From NCBI GenBank assembly GCA_947625205.1, contig CANQNN010000006.1, positions 62,001-126,000 on the forward strand: 64,000 nucleotides of DNA, in the 5' to 3' direction. A program made the position numbers and the translations under genes. This document shows positions 50,835 to 60,311 of this stretch, piece after piece. The notes under the pieces are model-generated. The model was given only the letters and a program-made list of their open reading frames with translations, was not told where the DNA came from and did no database searches. Within the stretch, counting starts at the first letter, position 1, and each line of letters starts with the position of its first letter. The DNA is from an uncultured Lachnospiraceae bacterium (GTDB lineage Bacteria > Bacillota > Clostridia > Lachnospirales > Lachnospiraceae).

Positions 50835-52505
50835 TTATCTTCGGGGAATTTCCAGAATTGCGCCCCTGTTGCCGCTTGTCACCATCTCGCGGTATCTCGC
50901 CAGATAACCGCCTGTCACTTCGGGTTCCCTCGGCTGCCACTTCTCTCTTCTGCGCGCCATCTCCTCATCAGACACCTGTACATTCAGCTTCAGGTTCGGG
51001 ATATCAATACTGATGATATCGCCCTCCTCCACCAGCGCGATCGGGCCTCCTACGGCGGCCTCAGGCGAAACGTGTCCAATGGATGCGCCGCGGGACGCGC
51101 CGGAGAATCTGCCGTCGGTGATGAGCGCAACCTTAGATCCAAGTCCCATACCGGCGATAGCTGATGTAGGATTCAGCATCTCCCGCATACCCGGACCGCC
51201 TTTAGGTCCCTCGTAGCGGATGACCACTACATCACCCTCTTTGATCTTACCGCCCTTGATCGCCGCTATAGCATCCTCCTCACAGTCAAACACTCTCGCG
51301 GGACCCTCATGAACCATCATCTCTTCCACCACCGCCGAGCGCTTGACAACGCTTCCGTCCGGCGCGAGATTGCCCTTCAGCACGGCGAGTCCCCCGGTCT
51401 TACTGTAGGGATTATCTACAGGCCGGATCACATCGGGATTGAGATTCCGGGCCGATTTAATATTTTCACCGATGGTTTCGCAAGTCACTGTCATACATTC
51501 CGTGTGAAGCAGCCCGATATCGGCCAATTCCTTCATAACGGCATACACGCCGCCCGCCTCGTTCAGATTCTCCATATAGACAGGTCCCGCAGGCGCCAGA
51601 TGGCAGAGATTGGGCGTCTTCTCGCTTATCTCATTGGCGTAGGAAATATCAAAATCAAATCCGACCTCATGCGCGATAGCAGGCAGATGCAGCATGGAGT
51701 TGGTGGAACATCCAAGCGCCATATCCACCGTCAGAGCATTCAGGATAGCTTCTTTGGTCATGATATCTCTCGGTTTGATGTCCCTCTTAAGCAGCTCCAT
51801 GACCGCCATACCGGCGTGCTTGGCCAGCCTGAGTCTGTCGGAATAAACCGCCGGTATCGTGCCGTTGCCGCAAAGCCCCATGCCAAGGGCCTCTGTCAGA
51901 CAGTTCATAGAGTTGGCAGTATACATGCCGGAACAGGAACCGCATGTGGGACAGACCTTTTCCTCAAATTCCGTGAGTTCTTCATCATTTATCATGCCGG
52001 CTGCGTGGGAGCCTACCGCCTCAAACATGGAGGAAAGGCTCGTCTTCTTACCGTGCACATGTCCGGCAAGCATCGGGCCGCCGGATACGAAAACAGTCGG
52101 AACATTGATGCGGGCAGCCGCCATCAGAAGTCCCGGCACATTCTTATCACAGTTGGGCACCATCACAAGAGCGTCAAACTGATGTGCCAGCGCCATACAT
52201 TCTGTAGAATCCGCGATCAGATCTCTTGTCACCAGCGAATATTTCATGCCGATGTGCCCCATTGCGATCCCGTCGCAGACTGCGATCGCCGGGAAAACCA
52301 CCGGTACACCTCCGGCCTGCGCCACGCCGAGCTTTACGGCATTGACGATCTTGTCCAGATTCATATGCCCGGGAACGATCTCGTTGTAAGAGCTGACGAT
52401 ACCGACTAACGGTTTGTTCATCTCCTCTTTCGTGAATCCCAGCGCATTAAACAAACTTCTGTGCGGTGCCTGCTGCGCGCCTTTTTTTACGTTGTCACTT
52501 TTCAT
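50835..52505 (-). CDS. ilvD: Dihydroxy-acid dehydratase
   Basis: Converts dihydroxy acids to 2-keto acids in valine and isoleucine synthesis with an iron-sulfur cluster. Ligand cysteines are in '[12 protein letters not shown]' and '[16 protein letters not shown]'; 556 aa is normal. I start at MKSDNVKK, preceded by AAGGAG. It begins 14 nt after the membrane glycosyltransferase gene. Confidence 0.97.
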   Translation of the reverse strand: MKSDNVKKGAQQAPHRSLFNALGFTKEEMNKPLVGIVSSYNEIVPGHMNLDKIVNAVKLGVAQAGGVPVVFPAIAVCDGIAMGHIGMKYSLVTRDLIADSTECMALAHQFDALVMVPNCDKNVPGLLMAAARINVPTVFVSGGPMLAGHVHGKKTSLSSMFEAVGSHAAGMINDEELTEFEEKVCPTCGSCSGMYTANSMNCLTEALGMGLCGNGTIPAVYSDRLRLAKHAGMAVMELLKRDIKPRDIMTKEAILNALTVDMALGCSTNSMLHLPAIAHEVGFDFDISYANEISEKTPNLCHLAPAGPVYMENLNEAGGVYAVMKELADIGLLHTECMTVTCETIGENIKSARNLNPDVIRPVDNPYSKTGGLAVLKGNLAPDGSVVKRSAVVEEMMVHEGPARVFDCEEDAIAAIKGGKIKEGDVVVIRYEGPKGGPGMREMLNPTSAIAGMGLGSKVALITDGRFSGASRGASIGHVSPEAAVGGPIALVEEGDIISIDIPNLKLNVQVSDEEMARRREKWQPREPEVTGGYLARYREMVTSGNRGAILEIPRR

Positions 52506-52519
52506 ACCGATTCTCCTTA

Positions 52520-54196
52520 TCATTCTGCTTGTTTTTTTGTATATAAAACGAATCTGCTGTTCTCATAAACATCCGTCATATGTGCCGGGACGCCAGACTC
52601 TTCAAACTGAGCGGGCGTCAGATACAGCCTCCACATATCACCCTGTAAGTCTTCTTCCGCGTCATATCCTTGCAGGAGGTACTTGTCCGCCAAAACCGCG
52701 TCTGCATTTTCTATATCCCGCGTGACTCTGTCTTCTCCCATATCATAGAGAAATAACAGCAGATATTCCTGATCGCAGTCAGTCACTCCCACCGTTTTTA
52801 CATGCGCCGCATCCATCTGCGTATACGCGTCCTCTATTGCCGCCTCCCGGCTGCCATACTGCGCCATGTACCCCGACGATGCAAGCAGGCATACACATCC
52901 TGCACAGCAGAGCAGGCCGCATAACAGGTACGCATACTTACCGATTCTCTCACATATCTTTTCATTATGTGCAAGAAACGGAATATGCCTGATCCATCTC
53001 ATAGCCGCCTGTAACAGCCATGCGGTCAGAAGAGCCACAAAAACCCCCGCAAAGGAAAACACCCTGTAATACGGCAGTGCGCTCTGAATCGTCAACATAA
53101 GCGGTATACAGAGAATAGTACCTGCAAAGTAAAATTCCAGGAAATCCGGCTTCGTCTCCTTCTCATCTGCGGACTTATTTCTATAACACCCGTTCTTTAA
53201 TTTCCACACAATACGCACGAATGCCAGAATACCTCCGCAAGCAATGAGCACCGCGATTACTGCGGACCCTCCGGCATAATACTCATGAAACAGCGTCCGA
53301 AACCAGGCGGCCAGCTGCGCCGGATATCCTTTTCTGGAAACGCTCTGTATATAAGGCGTTGCAAGCATATAATCAATACCCGTCCGCAGTGCGTCTAACG
53401 GCGCATGCAGTAAAATATACATGTGTTCCCTGCTGTAATAAGCGCTGCCCTCGGTCTTGACCAGAAGATTGGATCCGATCGCAAGCCATACGATTCCGTA
53501 TAATCCCACAGTGCACAAAGCGCTGATAAAGGAGGTTGCGATCAGATACAGGAGACGTCTGTATTCCCTGTGCGCCAGTAATGTCACGCCGCCGATCAGG
53601 CATATGGGAACAACGACATATACGCTGCTCGGTATCGCATAGAGCGACACCACCAGGGAAATGCCGAACAGGATATATTGTTTTCTGCCTCCGGCAGCCG
53701 AGACGATCTGCAACAATGCACAGATCGACACAAGATAACAAAATGTTACAAGCGCATAGCCTCTTCCCTGGACGGCAAGCTGATTTACTATCTTCATACC
53801 CGCATACAGGAAGACAGGAATAAGCGCCAGCCCACGGTCCAGGCACTGTCTTCCTATCCTGAAAAGCAGGATCAGACTTCCCAGACTGCACAGATAAGAT
53901 ACGCCTCTCAGAGAGATATAAGAGTTTCCAAATATGCCGAGGCAGGCTGACAGCACCGAATATCCTATGTGATTGTTCGGCAGCGGCCAGTGGATCGCCG
54001 CATAGACCGGACCTCTGCTGATGAAATAATAGTAAGTATACAGTTCGTCATACCACGGCGTCAGCGCAAACATACGCCATCCGTAATATGCTGCCATACC
54101 AATCAGAAACAGAATAAAAACTGCAGTTTCACTATCTGGCCTGCGCCGTCTTCTATTGGGTTGCGCTTTCAAAACGCTCGTACCTGACCCGGCCAT
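52520..54196 (-). CDS. Membrane glycosyltransferase (GT39/ArnT-PMT-like)
   Basis: 558 residues with about eleven membrane segments. The first loop has '[18 protein letters not shown]', the acidic Asp-Glu motif used for lipid-linked sugar donors in GT-C enzymes such as ArnT and PMT, and '[19 protein letters not shown]' follows. The acceptor could be a cell-wall polymer, protein or lipid; it cannot be told from sequence. Its ATG shares one base with the leuB stop (TAATG), and ilvD starts 14 nt after it, so it is locked into the branched-chain amino acid operon. Confidence 0.85.
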   Translation of the reverse strand: MAGSGTSVLKAQPNRRRRRPDSETAVFILFLIGMAAYYGWRMFALTPWYDELYTYYYFISRGPVYAAIHWPLPNNHIGYSVLSACLGIFGNSYISLRGVSYLCSLGSLILLFRIGRQCLDRGLALIPVFLYAGMKIVNQLAVQGRGYALVTFCYLVSICALLQIVSAAGGRKQYILFGISLVVSLYAIPSSVYVVVPICLIGGVTLLAHREYRRLLYLIATSFISALCTVGLYGIVWLAIGSNLLVKTEGSAYYSREHMYILLHAPLDALRTGIDYMLATPYIQSVSRKGYPAQLAAWFRTLFHEYYAGGSAVIAVLIACGGILAFVRIVWKLKNGCYRNKSADEKETKPDFLEFYFAGTILCIPLMLTIQSALPYYRVFSFAGVFVALLTAWLLQAAMRWIRHIPFLAHNEKICERIGKYAYLLCGLLCCAGCVCLLASSGYMAQYGSREAAIEDAYTQMDAAHVKTVGVTDCDQEYLLLFLYDMGEDRVTRDIENADAVLADKYLLQGYDAEEDLQGDMWRLYLTPAQFEESGVPAHMTDVYENSRFVLYTKKQAE

Positions 54197-55281
54197 TATC
54201 TGATCCGCTCGGCAAGTAAGTCGCCCATCTGACTGCATCCCGTTCTTATGCAGCCTTCCGACATAATATCACCGGTGCGGTATCCTTCCTTCAGCACCTG
54301 TCTGACCGCATCTTCTATCGCGTCCGCCTCTTTGTCCAGATCAAAGCTGTAGCGGAGCATCATAGCTGCCGACAGCACGGTGGCAATCGGATTTGCAATA
54401 TCCTGTCCCGCGATATCCGGCGCGGATCCGTGGCTCGGCTCATACAGGCCAAACTTTGTATCATTCAGAGACGCCGAAGCCAGCATACCGATGGAGCCTG
54501 TCACCATACTCGCCTCATCGGACAGAATATCGCCAAACATATTTTCCGTAAGTATCACATCAAACTGCGCCGGATCCTTTACTAACTGCATGGCGCAGTT
54601 GTCCACAAGCATATGCTCCAGCGTAACCTCAGGATAGTCCTTTGCGACTTCCTCCACAACGCTTCTCCACAGTCTGGAGGAATCCAGCACGTTCGCCTTA
54701 TCCACGCTGGTCACCTTCTTACGGCGCTTCATAGCGATATCAAATCCTTTGATCGCGATCCGGCGGATCTCGTTCTCATCGTACACAAGTGTATCGACGG
54801 CTTTCCGCACACCGTTCTCCTCGGTCGTTCTGCGCTCCCCGAAATACAGGCCGCCCGTCAGTTCACGCATAATCAGCATATCGAATCCCGCCGCCGAGAT
54901 CTCCTCCTTGAGCGGGCAGGCGCCTCTCAATTCGCTGTATAGTACCGCCGGTCTCAAATTTGCAAAAAGATTCAACGCCTTTCTGATCCCAAGCAGTCCC
55001 GCCTCCGGTCTTAAATTCGGCGGAAGCTTGTACCACGGTGAAGTGGTCGTATCGCCGCCAATGGAACCCATCAGAACGGCGTCGGCATTTTTGGCTGTTT
55101 CAACAGCCTCGTCCGTCAACGGTACGCCATGTACATCAATGGACGCGCCGCCCATCAGAATATCTGTATAATGCATGGTATGACCATACTGATCTGCCAC
55201 AGCATTCAGCACCTTCTTGGCTTCCGCCACGATCTCGGGTCCGATGCCGTCACCCGGAATACACGCTATTTTCAAATCCAT
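54196..55281 (-). CDS. leuB: 3-isopropylmalate dehydrogenase
   Basis: Leucine synthesis, oxidising and decarboxylating 3-isopropylmalate with NAD. '[14 protein letters not shown]', '[14 protein letters not shown]' and '[15 protein letters not shown]' with the metal Asp residues are visible; 361 aa. It is the first gene of the operon; its promoter lies about 50 nt upstream with no T-box or leader peptide visible. No leuA, leuC or leuD is in the window. Confidence 0.97.
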   Translation of the reverse strand: MDLKIACIPGDGIGPEIVAEAKKVLNAVADQYGHTMHYTDILMGGASIDVHGVPLTDEAVETAKNADAVLMGSIGGDTTTSPWYKLPPNLRPEAGLLGIRKALNLFANLRPAVLYSELRGACPLKEEISAAGFDMLIMRELTGGLYFGERRTTEENGVRKAVDTLVYDENEIRRIAIKGFDIAMKRRKKVTSVDKANVLDSSRLWRSVVEEVAKDYPEVTLEHMLVDNCAMQLVKDPAQFDVILTENMFGDILSDEASMVTGSIGMLASASLNDTKFGLYEPSHGSAPDIAGQDIANPIATVLSAAMMLRYSFDLDKEADAIEDAVRQVLKEGYRTGDIMSEGCIRTGCSQMGDLLAERIR

Positions 55282-55328
55282 ACCCTAAACCTCATTTCTA
55301 TGTCTTTATCGCAAAAAATCACTTATAT

Positions 55329-55357
55329 ATCATAGTCTATTCTATTATAAATTTCAA
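55329..55357 (-). promoter_or_regulatory. Promoter of the leuB-GT-ilvD-ilvB operon
   Basis: TTGAAA (55352-55357), 17 nt, TATGAT (55329-55334) on the minus strand. The leader of about 40 nt is too short for a T-box. Confidence 0.6.
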
Positions 55358-55374
55358 GAAGAGTTTACCGGCAG

Positions 55375-55402
55375 CAAAAAAGCGGACCATTTCTGATCCG
55401 CC
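55375..55402 (-). terminator. Terminator of the DUF4854-like lipoprotein gene
   Basis: GCGGA / TCCGC stem followed by six T on the minus strand, about 40 nt after the lipoprotein stop and just ahead of the leuB promoter. Confidence 0.75.
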
Positions 55403-55444
55403 TTCAAGTAACATACGTTATTAAATCAGCACAGGCACAGTGCC

Positions 55445-55852
55445 TTACTCAGCGGTAAAAGTTCCCTCTGCAAGCACTTTGCCGTCAGGATCCGTGTAAC
55501 GCACGGTAGCGGTGCAAGCGCCTTCTTTGCCAACCGCTTCATCAAACTGCGCAACCTGCTCCTTAAACGTATCACCCTGTGCATCCAAAGCCGCCTGAAG
55601 CTGCTCTGCAATTCCGTCTGTAACCAAAGAGCTGTCCGTGATCTGCAGCGTCATGGTAAAATCGTTGCCCTTTACCTCATAGCTCAGCTCAAGACCTGAA
55701 CCCTCAAGGCCGCTGAATTCGCTCTCGAACTGCGCCTTGGTGTCAGCATCGTTAAACATACTCTCAAGAGTCTTCTGACCGCACGCAGTCACCGCTAATG
55801 TAAGCACCATGATCGCTGCGAGCACAATAGATCTTACCTTTTTCTTCTTCAT
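55445..55852 (-). CDS. Small DUF4854-like lipoprotein
   Basis: 135 residues. Signal with lipobox 'MVLTLAVTACGQ' (Cys about 24), then a small domain ('MFNDADTKAQFESEFSGLEG', 'SLVTDGIAEQLQAALDAQGDTFKEQV') of the DUF4854 kind, function unknown. The start is MKKKKVRS, with AGGAGGAAAGG upstream, 25 codons inside the ORF-track start. Its promoter contains a G9 run in the spacer, so expression may be phase variable. A terminator follows. Confidence 0.82.
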   Translation of the reverse strand: MKKKKVRSIVLAAIMVLTLAVTACGQKTLESMFNDADTKAQFESEFSGLEGSGLELSYEVKGNDFTMTLQITDSSLVTDGIAEQLQAALDAQGDTFKEQVAQFDEAVGKEGACTATVRYTDPDGKVLAEGTFTAE

Positions 55853-55933
55853 ATAACCTTTCCTCCTCCTGTCCATAAGAACATACTTTTTAGTATTTAT
55901 GCCGTGTATGACATGTACACAACACAAGAGGTA

Positions 55934-55964
55934 ATTATATACGCTTGACCCCCCCCCATGTCAA
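55934..55964 (-). promoter_or_regulatory. Lipoprotein promoter with a G9 tract in the spacer
   Basis: TTGACA (55959-55964) and TATAAT (55934-55939) on the minus strand are separated by 19 nt, of which nine are G (55949-55957). An overlapping TATATA gives 17 nt. Changing the G number changes the spacing, as in known phase-variable promoters. Confidence 0.8.
55949..55957 (-). repeat. G9 tract in a promoter spacer
   Basis: Nine consecutive C on the plus strand between the -35 and -10 of the lipoprotein promoter. Confidence 0.9.
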
Positions 55965-56055
55965 TACCTTACATAAAAAAACTGTAAGTTTTATGGAGCT
56001 GACAGGAATCTATTGTCAAAGCGAAAGGAAATATGTCCGCCGCGCGGCAGTATTA

Positions 56056-56373
56056 TTATTCCGTCTCGGCTTTCTCAACCCGCGCAACCGCCGACTTCTG
56101 CATCGGAATGCGGCAGTTCTTGTTGCTGCCGAACTCAACAATGATCGTATCGTCCGTGATATCAATAACAATACCGTAAAAACCGCTTGTTGTAAGGACG
56201 CAGTCGCCAACGCTCATATCCGCAAGCATTGCGGACACCCTCTTCTGCTCCTTCTTCTGCGGACGGATCAAAATAAAATAAAAGAACGCCACAATGATTA
56301 CAAGATAAATGATCATGATGATACCGCCGCCGGCAGCCGGCGCTGTATCCGCAGCCGTCAATAAAATACTCAT
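56056..56373 (-). CDS. yajC: Preprotein translocase subunit YajC
   Basis: 105 residues: one membrane segment ('IIMIIYLVIIVAFFYFILIRPQKKEQKR') followed by a small cytoplasmic domain ('GDCVLTTSGFYGIVIDI'). YajC associates with SecDF. Start MSILLTAAD, with AGGGAGGG upstream; the ORF track starts too early. It lies downstream of tgt, the usual neighbour. Confidence 0.94.
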   Translation of the reverse strand: MSILLTAADTAPAAGGGIIMIIYLVIIVAFFYFILIRPQKKEQKRVSAMLADMSVGDCVLTTSGFYGIVIDITDDTIIVEFGSNKNCRIPMQKSAVARVEKAETE

Positions 56374-56546
56374 ATATTTTCCCTCCCTGTATTTATTCTT
56401 ACACGCATTCTTATATACACGCGGCGGCATTCCAAAGTCATACCGCACGCCCGTGTGATCTATTGCATATCATACACAAAACAATAGCAGAAAACAAGCT
56501 TTTTTCTTTTAAATTTATAATTTAAAAATTTTAAATTTTTAATTTT

Positions 56547-57695
56547 TTAAAGACCGCTGCCACCATCGGCACCGGCCTGCATACCTTCCAGCTTTCTCTT
56601 CTTGTAGGCTGCAAACTCTCCGCATTCCAGCGCCGTCCTGATCTCCTCCATCATCGTATTATAGAAATAAAGATTGTGAAGGACGCACAGCCGCATCCCA
56701 AGCATCTCTTTAGCCTTGAGCAGATGCCTGATATACGCTCTTGAATACCGCGCGCACGCAGGACAGCCGCATCCTTCTTCAATCGGTCTGTCGTCCAGCT
56801 CGTATTGGGCGTTAAAGAGGTTGATCTTGCCACGGTTTGTATATAAATGACCGTGTCTTCCGTTTCTGGTCGGATAAACGCAGTCAAAGAAATCCACGCC
56901 CCGCTCCACCGCCTCCAAAATATTGGCAGGCGTTCCGACGCCCATCAGATAAGTGGGCTTATCGGACGGCAGATACGGCACCGTCTCTTCAAGCACATGA
57001 TACATCTGCTCATGCGATTCCCCCACTGCCAGCCCGCCTATTGCATAGCCGTCGCATTCAAGCTCCGCTATCCTTCTGGCGTGGTCGATCCGGATATCGT
57101 CGTATACTGCTCCCTGATTAATGCCGAATAACAGTTGGTTTTTATTGATGGTATCTTCCAGCGAATTTAACCGGGCAAGCTCTTTCTTGCAGCGTTCCAA
57201 CCATCGGTATGTCCGCGCCGCCGACTGTTCCACATAGCTTCTGTCCGCCACGCTGGACGGGCACTCATCAAACGCCATAGCAATGGTTGACGCAAGATTG
57301 GACTGGATCTGCATACTTTCTTCCGGCCCCATAAATATCTTCCTGCCGTCTATATGGGAATTAAAATAAACTCCCTCCTCCCTGATCCTGCGAAGCCCGG
57401 CCAGGGAAAAAACCTGAAAACCGCCTGAATCGGTCAGAATCGGCCTGTTCCACGACATAAATTTGTGTAATCCGCCCAGTTTCTTAATGACCTGGTCGCC
57501 AGGGCGCACATGCAGATGATAGGTATTAGACAATTCCACCTGCGTATTGATATTCTCCAGATCTTGCGTTGAAACAGCGCCTTTAATGGCTGCCAGCGTA
57601 CCCACATTCATAAATACAGGCGTTTGGATCGTCCCGTGTACGGTTTGAAGCAACGCCCGTTTTGCTCTTCCCTCTGTCCTGATTATTTTATACAT
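56547..57695 (-). CDS. tgt: Queuine tRNA-ribosyltransferase
   Basis: Exchanges guanine 34 for a queuosine precursor in tRNAs with GUN anticodons. 'LTDSGGFQVFSL' has the catalytic Asp, 'GVDFFDCVYPTRNGRHG' the second, and the zinc site is 'GCGCPACARYSRAYIRHL'. 382 aa is normal. Directly upstream of yajC, a common arrangement, though the 173-nt gap is AT-rich. Confidence 0.97.
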   Translation of the reverse strand: MYKIIRTEGRAKRALLQTVHGTIQTPVFMNVGTLAAIKGAVSTQDLENINTQVELSNTYHLHVRPGDQVIKKLGGLHKFMSWNRPILTDSGGFQVFSLAGLRRIREEGVYFNSHIDGRKIFMGPEESMQIQSNLASTIAMAFDECPSSVADRSYVEQSAARTYRWLERCKKELARLNSLEDTINKNQLLFGINQGAVYDDIRIDHARRIAELECDGYAIGGLAVGESHEQMYHVLEETVPYLPSDKPTYLMGVGTPANILEAVERGVDFFDCVYPTRNGRHGHLYTNRGKINLFNAQYELDDRPIEEGCGCPACARYSRAYIRHLLKAKEMLGMRLCVLHNLYFYNTMMEEIRTALECGEFAAYKKRKLEGMQAGADGGSGL

Positions 57696-57724
57696 GCTAT
57701 CTGTCTCTGTCCGTTTTCTTCCGC

Positions 57725-58771
57725 CTATAAATACTTATCCAGAAATTCTTCCAGACATATCTCCTCATCGCGCATGATCGTGGCGGCCTCCCTGCCTACA
57801 TACCTGAAATGCCACGGTTCATACTCAATACTGGTGATATATTCCTTGCCCTCCGGATAACGCAGTGTAAATCCGTATTCACAGCTGTGCTCAGCCAGCC
57901 ATCTACCCGCCATAGTATCGCCGAATCCCTCCGTGAGAGAATCGTATGTATCACAGACAATATCCAGGGCAAGTCCGACCTGGTGCTCGCTTGCTCCCGG
58001 CACCGTAATGACCTGGGAGGTCAGTTTATAGGCGTCCATATAAGAATAACCCTGTCCCATATAGAGACGGATCCTCTTATTAAAATTGGTTTCCTGTCTG
58101 TTATCGGTCCTGTAGGGTGATCTGATCATAAGATTGATGCCATCGTCCTTAGCCGCCTGCATCATGGCAAGAAGATCGCTTATGATCCTCTCGTCACACA
58201 GCATACCGTCCTTGATGGTTCCAAGATTAAAGCTGTAATCGTCCGGAATCGGATGCTGTTTATTGATGAGCACCAGACGCCAGTCCGACGAATCAAACAC
58301 ATAATCCTCCGCGACAGGTTCCGGAATATCCCCGGCCGGTGCATCGTCTACCTGATAATCCCCGCCGTCGCCCAGAATATCATCCAACGTATAGGCATCC
58401 TCCGCCGCGTAATCTTCCTCGACGTCATGTGCAAGGTCTACATCATCCATGTCCACAGGTTCCTCTTCATCCGCCTCCACAGCGAACGTTATATCGGAAT
58501 CCCCAACGACCGCGCTGTATGTCTCCTGTGCCTTTATGAATCCTGTCTTTTCGGCAAAGACCGCGAAGGAAAAACTGCAGCTGTTCATAAAAAAGATCAT
58601 AACAAACGCCACGCTGGCATAGCGCTTTGTATTTGTCACAAAGTGCCGTACTATGTAGTATACACCGAGAATGACCGACATCAGCGCCAGACACGGATAG
58701 CAGAGCAATCTATTCTTTTTTGCGATCTGTGTAAAAAAAGAAATAACCTTTTCCCGAAACGTTTTTTTCAT
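57725..58771 (-). CDS. VanY-like D-alanyl-D-alanine carboxypeptidase (M15), membrane-anchored
   Basis: 348 residues. N-terminal cytoplasmic tail, two hydrophobic segments (about 22-45 and 53-75), an acidic linker (about 95-165, Asp/Glu-rich), then an M15B domain: 'SPYRTDNRQ', zinc ligands in 'SEHQVGLALDIV' and 'EYEPWHFRYVG'. It trims the terminal D-Ala of stem peptides outside the membrane. I start at MKKTFREK, because GGAG lies 7 nt before it. No vanA-type genes are nearby, so resistance is not implied. Confidence 0.93.
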   Translation of the reverse strand: MKKTFREKVISFFTQIAKKNRLLCYPCLALMSVILGVYYIVRHFVTNTKRYASVAFVMIFFMNSCSFSFAVFAEKTGFIKAQETYSAVVGDSDITFAVEADEEEPVDMDDVDLAHDVEEDYAAEDAYTLDDILGDGGDYQVDDAPAGDIPEPVAEDYVFDSSDWRLVLINKQHPIPDDYSFNLGTIKDGMLCDERIISDLLAMMQAAKDDGINLMIRSPYRTDNRQETNFNKRIRLYMGQGYSYMDAYKLTSQVITVPGASEHQVGLALDIVCDTYDSLTEGFGDTMAGRWLAEHSCEYGFTLRYPEGKEYITSIEYEPWHFRYVGREAATIMRDEEICLEEFLDKYL

Positions 58772-59131
58772 CAGGATCTCCAAATCCGTCATAAAACTGT
58801 GATTTTCAATATTTCTTCCTGCTGGTAACAATACTCTTTAATATCATAACACATAAAATTTATTTGTACACCTTTTTTCTGTAAAAAGACTTTTATCCTT
58901 AAATATTTATTTCTTTGATCCGGTATGGTATACTCCATATATGCATGTGTGAAAACAACACAGGATGACTCGTATTAATATAGTGTGTTATTTATTTATT
59001 GCATGATTTCCTTCATTTAATTTTCAAAAAATTGCATGATATAACTGTCTATTGCATGGTTTTGTCTGAATATATACACTTATTTACATATTGATTCAGA
59101 AATATTATGGAAAAAGGAAAGGACAAAGTAT
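58772..59131. other. Intergenic control region between vanY-like and aroC genes
   Basis: About 360 nt. The sequence ATTGCATG occurs three times (58998, 59031, 59051) upstream of aroC and could be an operator. No confident terminator, riboswitch or ORF is visible. Confidence 0.4.
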
Positions 59132-60229
59132 ATGGCTGGTTCAACTTACGGAAACATTTTACAAATCACCACGTGGGGAGAATCCCACGGCGCCGCTCTC
59201 GGCGTTGTGGTAGACGGATGTCCTGCCGGGCTTGCGCTTGACAGGGACGACATACAGCTGTACCTTAACAGGCGAAAACCCGGTCAGTCCAGGATCTCCA
59301 CGCCCCGTAAGGAAGCGGATGAAGTGGAGATCCTGTCAGGCGTATTTGAAGGGAGGACCACTGGCACCCCTGTCTCCATGATGATACGAAACACATCCCA
59401 GCACTCCGCTGACTATAGTGAGATCGCCAGTTACTACCGCCCCGGACATGCGGACTATACATTTGACGCCAAGTACGGATTTAGGGATTACCGCGGCGGC
59501 GGTCGTTCCTCCGGACGGGAAACCGCTGGTCGTGTGGCCGGAGGAGCGGTGGCCGCAAAGATACTTCACGAAATGGGCATAGAGTTGATCGCTTATACGA
59601 AATCGATCGGCCCTGTCAGTATTGATCCCTCCAAATTTGACAAAGACGCCATCCTGACGACTCCCACCTGTATGCCGGACACAGACGCCTCTGCCCGGGC
59701 GGAGGCCTATCTTGCCGACTGCATGCGAAGCTGCGATTCTGCAGGTGGCGTGGTGGAATGCATCGTGAGGGGAGTTCCCGCCGGGCTCGGAGATCCGGTT
59801 TTCGAGAAGCTGGATGCCAATCTTGCCAAAGCAGTCATGTCCATCGGCGCCGTAAAAGCTGTAGAGATCGGAGACGGTGTCGGCGCGGCCGTAAGCCGCG
59901 GTTCCGAAAACAATGATGCTTTTTGCATGATAGACGGCGCAGTCACTAAAGCCACCAACCATTCCGGCGGAACCCTCGGAGGGATCAGCGACGGTTCGGA
60001 CATCATACTGCGGGCGCATATCAAGCCAACGCCCTCTATTTATTCTCCTCAAAAAACAGTGAACAAGCAGGGCGAAGATATAGAAATATCCGTTAAAGGC
60101 CGTCATGACCCTGTGATCGTGCCGCGCGCAGTCGTTGTTGTGGAGGCCATGACCGCGCTGACCATAGCCGACGCCCTGCTAATGAACGCGACTGCAAAGA
60201 TGGACAATCTGAAAAAGATATATGGCTGA
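59132..60229 (+). CDS. aroC: Chorismate synthase
   Basis: Last step to chorismate, using reduced FMN. 'WGESHGAALGVVVDGCPAG' is the N-terminal signature, 'YRGGGRSSGRETAGRVAGG' the arginine-rich active-site loop, and 'HSGGTLGGISDG' the third. 365 aa is normal. AAAGGAAAGGAC precedes the ATG. It stands alone; no other aro gene is in the window. A long hairpin overlaps its stop codon. Confidence 0.97.
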   Translation: MAGSTYGNILQITTWGESHGAALGVVVDGCPAGLALDRDDIQLYLNRRKPGQSRISTPRKEADEVEILSGVFEGRTTGTPVSMMIRNTSQHSADYSEIASYYRPGHADYTFDAKYGFRDYRGGGRSSGRETAGRVAGGAVAAKILHEMGIELIAYTKSIGPVSIDPSKFDKDAILTTPTCMPDTDASARAEAYLADCMRSCDSAGGVVECIVRGVPAGLGDPVFEKLDANLAKAVMSIGAVKAVEIGDGVGAAVSRGSENNDAFCMIDGAVTKATNHSGGTLGGISDGSDIILRAHIKPTPSIYSPQKTVNKQGEDIEISVKGRHDPVIVPRAVVVVEAMTALTIADALLMNATAKMDNLKKIYG

Positions 60230-60248
60230 TAAAACAGCCATATATCTT
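60215..60248 (+). terminator. Hairpin overlapping the aroC stop
   Basis: Perfect 14-bp stem AAGATATATGGCTG / CAGCCATATATCTT with a 6-nt loop that contains the end of the stop codon. Its 5' arm is coding; no long T-run follows, so termination or RNA protection are both possible. Confidence 0.7.
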
Positions 60249-60311
60249 CCTGTAAAATATTATTTGATCATACTTTTCCGCCGTATATTCTACGAAACGC
60301 CCGTTATATTT

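Noticed and set aside
51309-52409. 366-residue plus-strand ORF
   Set aside because: Antisense to ilvD, whose motifs are intact; His/Arg-rich translation is typical of a shadow frame.
55282-55374. Possible T-box or leader peptide before leuB
   Set aside because: The predicted leader is only about 40 nt and contains no T-box sequence or Leu-rich ORF.
57725-58771. VanY-like gene as evidence of vancomycin resistance
   Set aside because: No vanH, vanA or vanX, nor a two-component system, is adjacent; VanY-like carboxypeptidases are common wall enzymes.
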